The notes beneath the pieces are model-generated. The model saw nothing but the letters and a program-made list of their open reading frames with translations. It was not told where the DNA came from and ran no database searches. Made by a program: the position numbers and the translations under genes. Shown one piece after another: positions 9,007-15,383 of a stretch of DNA of 64,000 nucleotides. The stretch covers positions 1 through 64,000 of the forward strand of contig JAAAFW010000001.1 of the NCBI GenBank assembly GCA_019352875.1, given 5' to 3'. Every line of letters begins with the position of its first letter. The first letter of the stretch is position 1. The stretch comes from Pedobacter cryoconitis. GTDB taxonomy: Bacteria > Bacteroidota > Bacteroidia > Sphingobacteriales > Sphingobacteriaceae.

Positions 9007-9249
9007 ATGAACCTACTAATTAATAACTACGGTATTCCAGCACTAAACTTTGAGGTTAATATTCTGACGCCCCGTGAAATTGAAGTTATCAAGAGAGTTT
9101 TATTACCAAGCAAGAATATAGCGTACGATTTAAACATCAGTGAGCATACAGTATCCTCTCACTTGACCAACATTAAGAATAAGACTGGGATGCTGGATAA
9201 GTATCACATGGCTTACTTCCTGGGCACAAGAAAAGAACTAATCAACTAA
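9007..9249 (+). CDS. LuxR/GerE-type HTH protein, first gene of the early operon
   Basis: 80 residues, almost entirely a GerE-type HTH: LTPREIEVIKRVLLPSKNIAYDLNISEHTVSSHLTNIKNKTG. It has no receiver or ligand domain. As the first gene behind the rightward promoter it may act as an early activator or anti-repressor, the role of Cro or CII in other phages. That role is inferred from position only. Confidence 0.75.
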   Translation: MNLLINNYGIPALNFEVNILTPREIEVIKRVLLPSKNIAYDLNISEHTVSSHLTNIKNKTGMLDKYHMAYFLGTRKELIN

Positions 9250-9253
9250 TCAT

Positions 9254-9484
9254 ATGAAACTAGAATTAGCAACACCACAAAAGGGTACTTCTTGGCCCAG
9301 TCTGATTTCAGACATTGAGTTGGTAGGGGAGCAGCACGGTAAGGCATTCCCATTGGATAAAGAAACATCCATCCGGCCAGCAATCAGTACCCACGTCAAA
9401 AAGGATTATCCGAACCGTGTTTATAAGGCCAATAAAAAAGTGAAGGATGGCATACGTGTCATCTGGGTTTGGAGGAAAGTATAA
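9254..9484 (+). CDS. Hypothetical early protein
   Basis: 76 residues with a basic C-terminal half (KKDYPNRVYKANKKVKDGIRVIWVWRKV), and a spacing of four bases from the LuxR-type gene. No family recognised. The basic beta-like end could bind nucleic acid, but this is a guess. Confidence 0.55.
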   Translation: MKLELATPQKGTSWPSLISDIELVGEQHGKAFPLDKETSIRPAISTHVKKDYPNRVYKANKKVKDGIRVIWVWRKV

Positions 9485-9657
9485 TGAAAAACAAGCCTGT
9501 ATCACTGCCCAAAAAGATCAAGTCGATGAAGCCTAATAATATGATAGGTATACCGGCTGATAAAATTCAGGAAGCATTGCCAATCCTGAATAAGCTTAGT
9601 TTCCCAATAAGCCGGGAGTATCAAAATGGTTCATTAATCATTACAAGAACAGCATAA
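9484..9657 (+). CDS. Hypothetical small early protein
   Basis: 57 residues from the ATG at 9484, chosen over an in-frame ATG at 9469 because GGAGG lies just before it. It overlaps the previous stop by one base (TAATG) and the next start by one base, so the three genes are translationally coupled. Function unknown. Confidence 0.5.
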   Translation: MKNKPVSLPKKIKSMKPNNMIGIPADKIQEALPILNKLSFPISREYQNGSLIITRTA

Positions 9658-9944
9658 TGGAAAAGTTATCATACGTAGACCAAGCGGTTAACTCCGATAC
9701 ATTTCAATTCATTACGATATTAAGTAGAGTAATCGATGTTAGAGAATCCGATTTATTGGATTTCATTGAGGGAAACAGCCTAAATGTTTCAACCGGCGGT
9801 ACAGGTTTAACCTCTGATCCTTGCGGTACTGAATACGAGCTGATAACTGAATCTTCGGTCTACCTGGATAACAATTTCGATGATGTCACTAATGACTATT
9901 TCAACTCAATACTAATTATTAAACTCTTAAATCACGTACCATAA
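9657..9944 (+). CDS. Hypothetical acidic early protein
   Basis: 95 residues, rich in aspartate and glutamate (about pI 4 by eye). It starts on the last base of the previous stop codon and ends on the first base of the next start. A small acidic early phage protein could be a nucleic-acid mimic or inhibitor, but there is no sequence match to support that. Confidence 0.5.
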   Translation: MEKLSYVDQAVNSDTFQFITILSRVIDVRESDLLDFIEGNSLNVSTGGTGLTSDPCGTEYELITESSVYLDNNFDDVTNDYFNSILIIKLLNHVP

Positions 9945-10243
9945 TGAATATCTCAATGTCAACCACAGATCTACGCGCCCTACTCATTGAGGCGGGCGAG
10001 GTCAGTAGCAGCAAAATACTTTGCAAGATCGGTCTTATAAAGCCTTTTCTTAATAAATCGGAGGCCTACAAGCAATATGGAAGATCAGATATTGATAGGT
10101 GGATAAAAGAAAGGTTGCTTAACCCTGTAAGGGATGGATCAGGCAAGGTGAAATGGAGATTCGATCGAGCAGAGCTCGATGCCGTTTCAAAAGCGTCCAA
10201 TAGACACACATTTCTTAATACCGAAGAAAGAAAATCCAAGTAA
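9944..10243 (+). CDS. Small HTH-like protein
   Basis: 99 residues. The middle (KPFLNKSEAYKQYGRSDIDRWIKERLLNPVRDGSGKVKWRFDRAEL) has the layout of an excisionase/MerR-like winged HTH: helix, turn, helix, then a short wing ending in a positively charged strand. It could be an excisionase-type or regulatory DNA-binding protein of the early operon. An alternative start lies five codons in. Confidence 0.5.
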   Translation: MNISMSTTDLRALLIEAGEVSSSKILCKIGLIKPFLNKSEAYKQYGRSDIDRWIKERLLNPVRDGSGKVKWRFDRAELDAVSKASNRHTFLNTEERKSK

Positions 10244-10244
10244 T

Positions 10245-10628
10245 ATGAAATCACTCGAAAAAGAGCTGCTGGAAATTGAGAATTTCTATAAGCACTGCAC
10301 GCCAATAGAAGCGGTTGCCTTCTTTAAAGCCCAAACTTCCAGAGCATACGGAGAGATTACTAAAATATTAGGTGATATCCAGGTAACTATCAAACAGGTC
10401 AAAACCGGACTTGAAGTAGCACTGAAACGTGATAAAACCAGATCATGCTTAGCCCCGATGGGGTGCAGGACAGTGACACCGGCTAGGCCTTACGATATGG
10501 ATGCAGGCAAATGGATGGATTACATCAGAAGTGAGCGCAGGTATATGGATAGTATGCTAAGGATACAGGAGGAGATCGCAATGGAGGAACTACTGATACA
10601 GGCACAAAAAATATTAATCAATAAATAA
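10245..10628 (+). CDS. Helical hypothetical early protein
   Basis: 127 residues from the ATG at 10245, two bases after the preceding stop. Mostly amphipathic helix, with a basic central region (KRDKTRSCLAPMGCR) and a charged C-terminal helix. I considered a DGR Avd protein (similar length and helical), but saw no convincing Avd features, and it lies 2 kb from the RT. Probably a recombination-module accessory gene. Confidence 0.5.
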   Translation: MKSLEKELLEIENFYKHCTPIEAVAFFKAQTSRAYGEITKILGDIQVTIKQVKTGLEVALKRDKTRSCLAPMGCRTVTPARPYDMDAGKWMDYIRSERRYMDSMLRIQEEIAMEELLIQAQKILINK

Positions 10629-10635
10629 AGGAATC

Positions 10636-11415
10636 ATGGAGAATAAATTAGCATTACAATCACTGCCACTAAATGAAGTCATGACGATGGCAGAAACATT
10701 CGCGAAAAGTGGCATGTTCGCTGATGCCAAAGAGCAAGCTCAGGCATTTGTTAAAATAGTTGCAGGCCAAGAAATCGGTATTCCTCCGTTTGCAGCAATC
10801 AGCGGTATCCATATTGTTAAAGGCAAACCTACAATCGGGGCGGGACTAATCGCGTCTTGTATCAAGGGATCTGGTAAGTATGATTACAAAGTGAGACAGC
10901 TGGATGATAAAGCTTGCTCCATTGACTTCCTGCAGGGCAAAGAGAATATTGGCAACAGCACCTTCACTATTGATGATGCCAAAAAAGCCGGCACACAGAA
11001 CATAGATAAGTTTCCACGCAATATGTTATTTGCTAGGGCAATATCAAACGGTGTGAAATGGTTTTGTCCAGATGTATTCTCGGGTCCAGTATACACTCCG
11101 GAAGAAATGCAATTTACTGAGGACATTCCGCATGAAGTTGTTCCCAATGTTGAATCAATAGCGTCCAATGTAACGGATATCCCTGATGCGACTATTGTAG
11201 ATGAATCTACCGGCGAAATCACTACGCCGACGACACCAGCATCGACACAGGTAACCGCTAAACCTGTATTAACGGAAGCTAATAAAGATGCTTGGGATAA
11301 GGTTGTAATTGCACTTTCAGGCGGCAAAACCATGGCCGATATCAGAACTAAATGGGCTGTATCAAAAGGTAATGAAACTAAATTATTGGCCCAGTCTAAA
11401 AAACAAGCAGCATAA
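10636..11415 (+). CDS. RecT-like single-strand annealing protein
   Basis: 259 residues. Residues ~15-165 follow the pattern of phage RecT-superfamily annealing proteins: GQEIGIPPFAAISGIHIVKGKPTIGAGLIASCIK, then DDAKKAG and PRNMLFARAISNG. The C-terminal third is low-complexity and threonine-rich, followed by a basic helix. It would pair single strands during phage recombination, alongside the SSB-like protein at 12059. The family call is by pattern; Erf-like annealing protein is the alternative. Confidence 0.62.
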   Translation: MENKLALQSLPLNEVMTMAETFAKSGMFADAKEQAQAFVKIVAGQEIGIPPFAAISGIHIVKGKPTIGAGLIASCIKGSGKYDYKVRQLDDKACSIDFLQGKENIGNSTFTIDDAKKAGTQNIDKFPRNMLFARAISNGVKWFCPDVFSGPVYTPEEMQFTEDIPHEVVPNVESIASNVTDIPDATIVDESTGEITTPTTPASTQVTAKPVLTEANKDAWDKVVIALSGGKTMADIRTKWAVSKGNETKLLAQSKKQAA

Positions 11416-11861
11416 TGGAAAACAAACTGTTAACCCTGAAACCAGAAGATTTCGAGGTAATGTACGCAGCTACATTTACTAAGAAAGACGCTGAACATGT
11501 AGGCAATGAGCTAGCTCACGATGTATTTGAAAAAGGAGAGGTTGATCCTTTACATGTGCTATCCAATTTAGCCAGACTAAAATGCGTAATTGATAGCGCT
11601 GACAAAACATTCAGATCCCGTTTAGTATTAAATGTTGCTGATAGCTGGAATGGCGTTTCTTTCACTCCTAAAAACGGATCAGAAAAGCTACAATTTAGTG
11701 AAGATCATGTCGTAGCAGACTTGGAGGCTAAACTGAAAGAAAGGAAAGACCTGGTTAAACTGGCGACTAAATCGAAGGATGTAATATTCGATAGTGATGG
11801 TAACGAAGTGACTAAAGTATCAAGTGTTTTCGATAAGTATTCAATCACAATCAGCTTCTAA
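11415..11861 (+). CDS. Hypothetical protein of the recombination module
   Basis: 148 residues, helical in the first half and lysine-rich in the second (AKLKERKDLVKLATKSKD). Its start overlaps the previous stop by one base, so it is made together with the RecT-like protein. A partner role in recombination is plausible from coupling only; no nuclease motif is visible. Confidence 0.55.
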   Translation: MENKLLTLKPEDFEVMYAATFTKKDAEHVGNELAHDVFEKGEVDPLHVLSNLARLKCVIDSADKTFRSRLVLNVADSWNGVSFTPKNGSEKLQFSEDHVVADLEAKLKERKDLVKLATKSKDVIFDSDGNEVTKVSSVFDKYSITISF

Positions 11862-11863
11862 AA

Positions 11864-12040
11864 ATGCCAAAACCAGATCTATCTAAGTTGCCACGGCATA
11901 TTAGATATGTCAGCAAGAAATGGTACTACAACAGCAAGACTGGGTGCTATATCCCGGCTCACAAAATCACAGAATATCTCCCTAAAGAATTACGGCCGGC
12001 TCAGGATGTAATCAGCAAAAGATGGGACCTCAATTATTAA
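11864..12040 (+). CDS. Small basic hypothetical protein
   Basis: 58 residues from the ATG at 11864, two bases after the previous stop, ending TAA at 12040. It is strongly basic and tyrosine-rich (MPKPDLSKLPRHIRYVSKKW). Spacing and uninterrupted operon context support it; no family recognised. Confidence 0.5.
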   Translation: MPKPDLSKLPRHIRYVSKKWYYNSKTGCYIPAHKITEYLPKELRPAQDVISKRWDLNY

Positions 12041-12058
12041 TCATTTAAACAATATACA

Positions 12059-12424
12059 ATGGAACTGAAAGGCAAAGTGCATGAAGTCGGAGAACTTCAA
12101 CAGGTTAGCGAGACCTTTAAAAAGCGCGACCTCATCATTGAGTATGCTGAGAACCCAACTTACCCGGAATACATCAAATTTGAAACCATCCAAGACAAGA
12201 CAGCACTGCTGGATACCGTCAAGGTTGGTGATGAAGTAGAAGTATCATTTAATTTACGGGGCAGGCCCTGGACAGATAAAGCAGGTAAAACGTCCTATTT
12301 CAACAGCCTTGTTGTGTGGAGACTCAATACACTGGTGAAAGGATCTGGAGCTGTAGCACCACAATACACACCGCCTGCAGATCTAGACAATTCACCTGGT
12401 CAAGGGGACGATTTGCCTTTTTAA
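12059..12424 (+). CDS. SSB-like DUF3127 protein
   Basis: 121 residues. Residues 1-~95 match DUF3127, an OB-fold-like family of Bacteroidota (VKVGDEVEVSFNLRGRPW). The protein ends in an acidic linker and the tip DDLPF, which mimics the SSB C-terminal tip (DDDIPF in E. coli) that recruits replication proteins. I infer it is the phage single-strand-binding protein. It sits between the RecT-like gene and the DGR. Confidence 0.72.
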   Translation: MELKGKVHEVGELQQVSETFKKRDLIIEYAENPTYPEYIKFETIQDKTALLDTVKVGDEVEVSFNLRGRPWTDKAGKTSYFNSLVVWRLNTLVKGSGAVAPQYTPPADLDNSPGQGDDLPF

Positions 12425-12436
12425 GTGTCAAATCCA

Positions 12437-12462
12437 ATAACAAAAGTCATTTAATGTATCAA
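12437..12462 (+). promoter_or_regulatory. Recurrent palindromic promoter element, copy 1 (DGR)
   Basis: ATAACAAAAGTCAT (12437-12450), six bases, then TATCAATT. First of six copies in the prophage. It lies 16 bp before the first DGR target gene, so the DGR has its own start point as well as possible read-through from the early operon. Confidence 0.5.
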
Positions 12463-12477
12463 TTAAAATAATGGAAA

Positions 12478-12957
12478 ATGCAAACATTACAAATCAGCAA
12501 GGCTAATGCCTTATTAGCATTTGAAGGTGCTACAAGTAAACAAAAAACATTGCTTTCCAACTTGTTCGGAAAGTCAGTATTCCAGAAATCGGCAATTGAA
12601 CGCATCAGGTCGTACGAAGATGCCTGCTCTGATCTCGGTATGGAGCCGTTGAGTGCTTCAGACTTCATGTTCCTACCAGAGAGGGACAGAAAACATGCAT
12701 TCGCTTCTCATAAGTTGACAATAATTATCCAGGCTTTAAATGAGGGATGGGTACCTAACTGGTCCAATAGCAATGAGTATAAATATTACGGATACTTCAG
12801 ATACTCTGGTTCGGGTTCTGGGTTTTCGTACGGCGTCTGCATCTGCGGTCGCGCTATCTCGGGTGTCGGGTCCCGCCTTGTATTCAAATCGAGAGAATTA
12901 GCTGAATACGCTGGAAAGCAGTTTATCTCCATCTACAACGATTATTTAACCCTTTAA
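12478..12957 (+). CDS. DGR target protein 1
   Basis: 159 residues. An N-terminal helical part (1-~50, KQKTLLSNLFGK) and a middle helix lead to KYYGYF, then the variable segment (residues 110-133, framed by GSGSGFS and VGSRL), then a conserved tail (FKSRELAEYAGKQFISIYNDYL). Targets 2 and 3 share this layout. Unlike classic targets, the variable segment is internal, with 26 residues after it. The fold is not recognisable as the C-type lectin of tail-fibre targets, and no signal peptide is present, so the protein is probably cytosolic. An ATG at 12471 is out of frame. Confidence 0.85.
   Translation: MQTLQISKANALLAFEGATSKQKTLLSNLFGKSVFQKSAIERIRSYEDACSDLGMEPLSASDFMFLPERDRKHAFASHKLTIIIQALNEGWVPNWSNSNEYKYYGYFRYSGSGSGFSYGVCICGRAISGVGSRLVFKSRELAEYAGKQFISIYNDYLTL
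12805..12876 (+). repeat. DGR variable repeat VR1
   Basis: Aligns without gaps to the template at 13849-13920 (offset 1044). There are 18 differences, all at template adenines; every other base is identical. It is the most diversified of the three. The 3' end CGGGTCCCGC is the putative initiation site (IMH). Confidence 0.93.
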
Positions 12958-12966
12958 TAGCTACAC

Positions 12967-13437
12967 ATGGAAACTTTAGATGTAAACAAAGAAAATGCAG
13001 TTAAGGCTTACGCCGAAGCTGATCCGAAAACAAAGTCTTTACTAGCCAATCTATTTGGGAAAAAGACATTCATATCCGATACCCGTGAACTAATCAAAAC
13101 GTTTGAGGATGCCTGTGAATTTGAGGGTATAGATCCGGATCAGTTCGCCTCAGATAACGAGGACTTAAGCCCAGATGAATATGCTTACAAACAGTTGAAA
13201 ATCATTGTAAAGGCATTAAATGGGGGTGAAGTACAGGATTACAAGGATGCCTCTGTCTGGAAATACTACCCATACTTTAATTCTACTGGTTCGGGTTCTG
13301 GGTTTTCGTGCAGCGACTCCTACTACGATTACGGTTACTCGTTTGTCGGGTCCCGCCTCCTTTTTAAAACCAGCGACCTGGCTGTATATGCAGGAAAAAA
13401 ATTCACTTCAATTTATAACCAATACCTAAACGGATAA
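12967..13437 (+). CDS. DGR target protein 2
   Basis: 156 residues, a paralogue of target 1 over its whole length: KTKSLLANLFGK, FEDACEFEGIDP, WKYYPYF, then the variable segment (residues 107-130) and FKTSDLAVYAGKKFTSIYNQYL. It starts nine bases after the previous stop. The variable codons read C S D S Y Y D Y G Y S F here. A tandem paralogous pair under one template suggests duplication followed by independent diversification. Confidence 0.85.
   Translation: METLDVNKENAVKAYAEADPKTKSLLANLFGKKTFISDTRELIKTFEDACEFEGIDPDQFASDNEDLSPDEYAYKQLKIIVKALNGGEVQDYKDASVWKYYPYFNSTGSGSGFSCSDSYYDYGYSFVGSRLLFKTSDLAVYAGKKFTSIYNQYLNG
13285..13356 (+). repeat. DGR variable repeat VR2
   Basis: Gapless alignment to the template (offset 564). 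There are 13 differences, all at template adenines. It ends with the same CGGGTCCCGC element as VR1 and VR3. Confidence 0.93.
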
Positions 13438-13440
13438 GCC

Positions 13441-13827
13441 ATGAACTTAGAAACTATCAAAACCTACGAAGATATCTGCAAACTGGATGGAGTAGACCCA
13501 ATCGCATCATTACCATATCAAAATCCCGTCAACAGCGAAGAAGCGGCAGTGAACAACTTTTCAAAAGTAATCCGGATCAACCGTATCCTAAATGATGGAT
13601 GGAAGCCGGATTGGTCAAATTGGGACGAGTACAAATATTACCCATGGTTTGAAATGGACTCGGATGAAACTGGTTCGGGTTCTGGGTTTTCGTACCTCGG
13701 CTACGACTGCGCTCTCGATCACTCGACTGTCGGGTCCCGCCTGGTTTACAAGACCCGTGAGTTAGCAAAGTTTGCCGGTACCGTATTCCTGGAGGAATAT
13801 AAAGGATACATGGTAATCCAGAAATAG
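13441..13827 (+). CDS. DGR target protein 3, short form
   Basis: 128 residues. It lacks the first ~40 residues of targets 1 and 2 (the LLxNLFGK helix) and starts at the equivalent of TYEDICKLDGVDP. The rest is conserved: EYKYYPWF, variable segment at residues 77-100, then YKTRELAKFAGTVFLEEYKGY. It starts three bases after target 2. The loss of the N-terminal part shows that this region is dispensable or provided by a partner. Confidence 0.83.
   Translation: MNLETIKTYEDICKLDGVDPIASLPYQNPVNSEEAAVNNFSKVIRINRILNDGWKPDWSNWDEYKYYPWFEMDSDETGSGSGFSYLGYDCALDHSTVGSRLVYKTRELAKFAGTVFLEEYKGYMVIQK
13669..13740 (+). repeat. DGR variable repeat VR3
   Basis: Gapless alignment to the template (offset 180). 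There are 14 differences, all at template adenines. It is the VR closest to the template and the RT. Confidence 0.93.
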
Positions 13828-13848
13828 AACTAGAGGTTGTGTGCTGCG

Positions 13849-13920
13849 ACTGGTTCAGGTTCTAGGTTTTCGTACAACGACTACAACTACGATAACGATA
13901 ACTCGAATGTCAGGTCCCAC
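13849..13920 (+). repeat. DGR template repeat (TR)
   Basis: 72 bp with 21 adenines. The variable core is built of codons TAC AAC GAC TAC AAC TAC GAT AAC GAT AAC then TCG AAT: all end in a pyrimidine or lack A, so adenine mutagenesis cannot create a stop. Its 3' end CAGGTCCCAC (IMH*) differs from the CGGGTCCCGC of all three VRs, the asymmetry that makes transfer one-way. It lies in an open frame (TTG 13837 to 14034) in phase with the VRs that ends on the RT start codon. About 110 bases separate it from the RT, where BPP-1 has a structured RNA. Confidence 0.93.
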
Positions 13921-14030
13921 ATTGCTAAAAAGAAATTAACCAGCACAGACCCTGCCTCTTGGCAAAAAATAACAGAATACTTCAAAGGCGTTGGTAACGA
14001 AAGTGAACACGACTTACAAAGCAAAGGCGC

Positions 14031-15029
14031 ATGAAACGAATAGGCAATTTATACGAACAGGTAATAAGCATTGATAACCTTCTGATGGCAGATCAGACTG
14101 CACGCAGGGGTAAATCAAAGCAGCACGGGATAATCAATTTTGACAAAAACTATGATCAGAATATTGCTGATATATACCGGGAGCTGGCAACCAATACCTA
14201 TAAAACTTCGAAGTACACCACAAGAACTATTTACGAGACGAAAGAGAGGATAATTTCTATCCTTCCTTACCGTGATCGGGTGGTGCAGCATGCAATAATG
14301 AATATCATGGAACCAATATTCGTATCGACGTTCACAGCAGATACTTACAGCTGCATCAAAGGTAAGGGTATACATGCAGCCAGCCGAGCATTAAAGAGTG
14401 CTTTGAAGGAGGAGGAATATACCAGGTATTGTCTAAAGCTGGATATCAGAAAGTTTTATCCATCAGTGGATAATTTGATACTAAAATCACTACTCCGGAA
14501 GAAAATTAAAGATCAGGAACTGCTGAAGTTACTCGACGGAATTATTGACAGCGCACCAGGTTTGCCGATAGGAAATTACTTAAGCCAGTACTTCGCCAAT
14601 TTTTACCTGACCTATTTCGATCACTGGATTAAAGAGCAGAAAGAAGTGAAACATTATTTCCGGTACGCTGATGACATTATAATCCTTGCGCCTAACAAAG
14701 AATACCTACACCGCGTACTGGCCGGGATAAGCAAGTACATGAGTCAGCGATTAAACCTGCAGGTGAAAAGCAATTATCAAATCTTTCCAGTTGCTGCCAG
14801 GGGAATAGATTTCGTTGGATATGTCCACTACCATACTCATGTGCTCATGAGAAAATCAATTAAGAAAAGCTTTGCCCGTAAAGTATCAAAGGGGATAAAT
14901 AAACTCTCTCTGGCTTCTTATCTGGGCTGGGCGAAACATTGTAATAGCCGACACCTACTTAAAAAACTGAGACCAAATGAATCTAAACCAAATAGAGACA
15001 AACGAACGGGTAATAAAGTCATTCAGTGA
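14031..15029 (+). CDS. DGR reverse transcriptase
   Basis: 332 residues, the usual DGR RT length. LDIRKFYPSV at 137-146 carries the first catalytic aspartate and YADD is at 212-215. LPIGNYLSQ (178-186) is the domain-4 SQ motif typical of DGR RTs in place of the QG of group II and retroviral enzymes. No maturase or endonuclease domain is present. It should copy TR RNA with adenine-specific errors into cDNA that replaces VRs. It is downstream of TR in the same direction. The next gene overlaps its 3' end by 53 bp. Confidence 0.95.
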   Translation: MKRIGNLYEQVISIDNLLMADQTARRGKSKQHGIINFDKNYDQNIADIYRELATNTYKTSKYTTRTIYETKERIISILPYRDRVVQHAIMNIMEPIFVSTFTADTYSCIKGKGIHAASRALKSALKEEEYTRYCLKLDIRKFYPSVDNLILKSLLRKKIKDQELLKLLDGIIDSAPGLPIGNYLSQYFANFYLTYFDHWIKEQKEVKHYFRYADDIIILAPNKEYLHRVLAGISKYMSQRLNLQVKSNYQIFPVAARGIDFVGYVHYHTHVLMRKSIKKSFARKVSKGINKLSLASYLGWAKHCNSRHLLKKLRPNESKPNRDKRTGNKVIQ

Positions 15030-15315
15030 CTTCAATATAGAATTAACGAGAACCGCACTTACCGGTGACAAGATTGAAATGTCGGAACTATTGAATAGGG
15101 AAATTATCATCACAGCATTCAGTATCGACGATTCGAAGTTCCCTGAAAAAGGTAATGGTTTGCGACTCACATTACAATTTAAAATTGATGATAGGGAGAA
15201 AGTAGTATTTACCGGATCAACACAGCTGCAGGATTTAATCAAGAAAGTAGCCCCGGAGAACTTCCCATTCTCAACGGTAATCATCAAGCAAAATAAAGGG
15301 TACAAGTTTACCTAA
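14977..15315 (+). CDS. Hypothetical protein overlapping the RT gene
   Basis: 112 residues, predicted beta-rich with alternating hydrophobic strands (REIIITAFSI, GLRLTLQFKI, EKVVFTGSTQ) ending in basic YKFT; an OB-like single-strand-binding fold is possible. It starts inside the last 53 bases of the RT, so translation is probably coupled. Position makes it a candidate DGR accessory factor; it does not resemble the four-helix Avd. Alternatively it belongs to the replication module. Confidence 0.6.
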   Translation: MNLNQIETNERVIKSFSDFNIELTRTALTGDKIEMSELLNREIIITAFSIDDSKFPEKGNGLRLTLQFKIDDREKVVFTGSTQLQDLIKKVAPENFPFSTVIIKQNKGYKFT

Positions 15316-15336
15316 AAAGTCCATTTTTTAACCAAG

Positions 15337-15370
15337 CCGGCGGTGTAAAGTCAAGTTCTCCCGCCGGTTT
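15337..15370 (+). terminator. GC-rich hairpin after the DGR operon
   Basis: CCGGCGG (15337-15343) pairs with CCGCCGG (15361-15367) around a 17-base loop, followed by only TTT. It could be a weak terminator or RNA-stability element at the end of the DGR unit. Confidence 0.4.
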
Positions 15371-15383
15371 AAACAGAACTTAA

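Noticed and set aside
10245..10628. Possible DGR Avd protein
   Set aside because: Length and helical content fit, but it is 2 kb before the targets, is coupled to the recombination genes and lacks a convincing Avd pattern. Left as hypothetical.
13220..13429. Frame shifted within target gene 2
   Set aside because: Out-of-frame shadow of the target gene, open only because the VR codons lack stops.
12437..14034. CRISPR-like array from the repeats at 12805, 13285, 13669 and 13849
   Set aside because: The repeats are 72 bp, 180-480 bp apart, coding and diverge only at adenines. They are DGR repeats.
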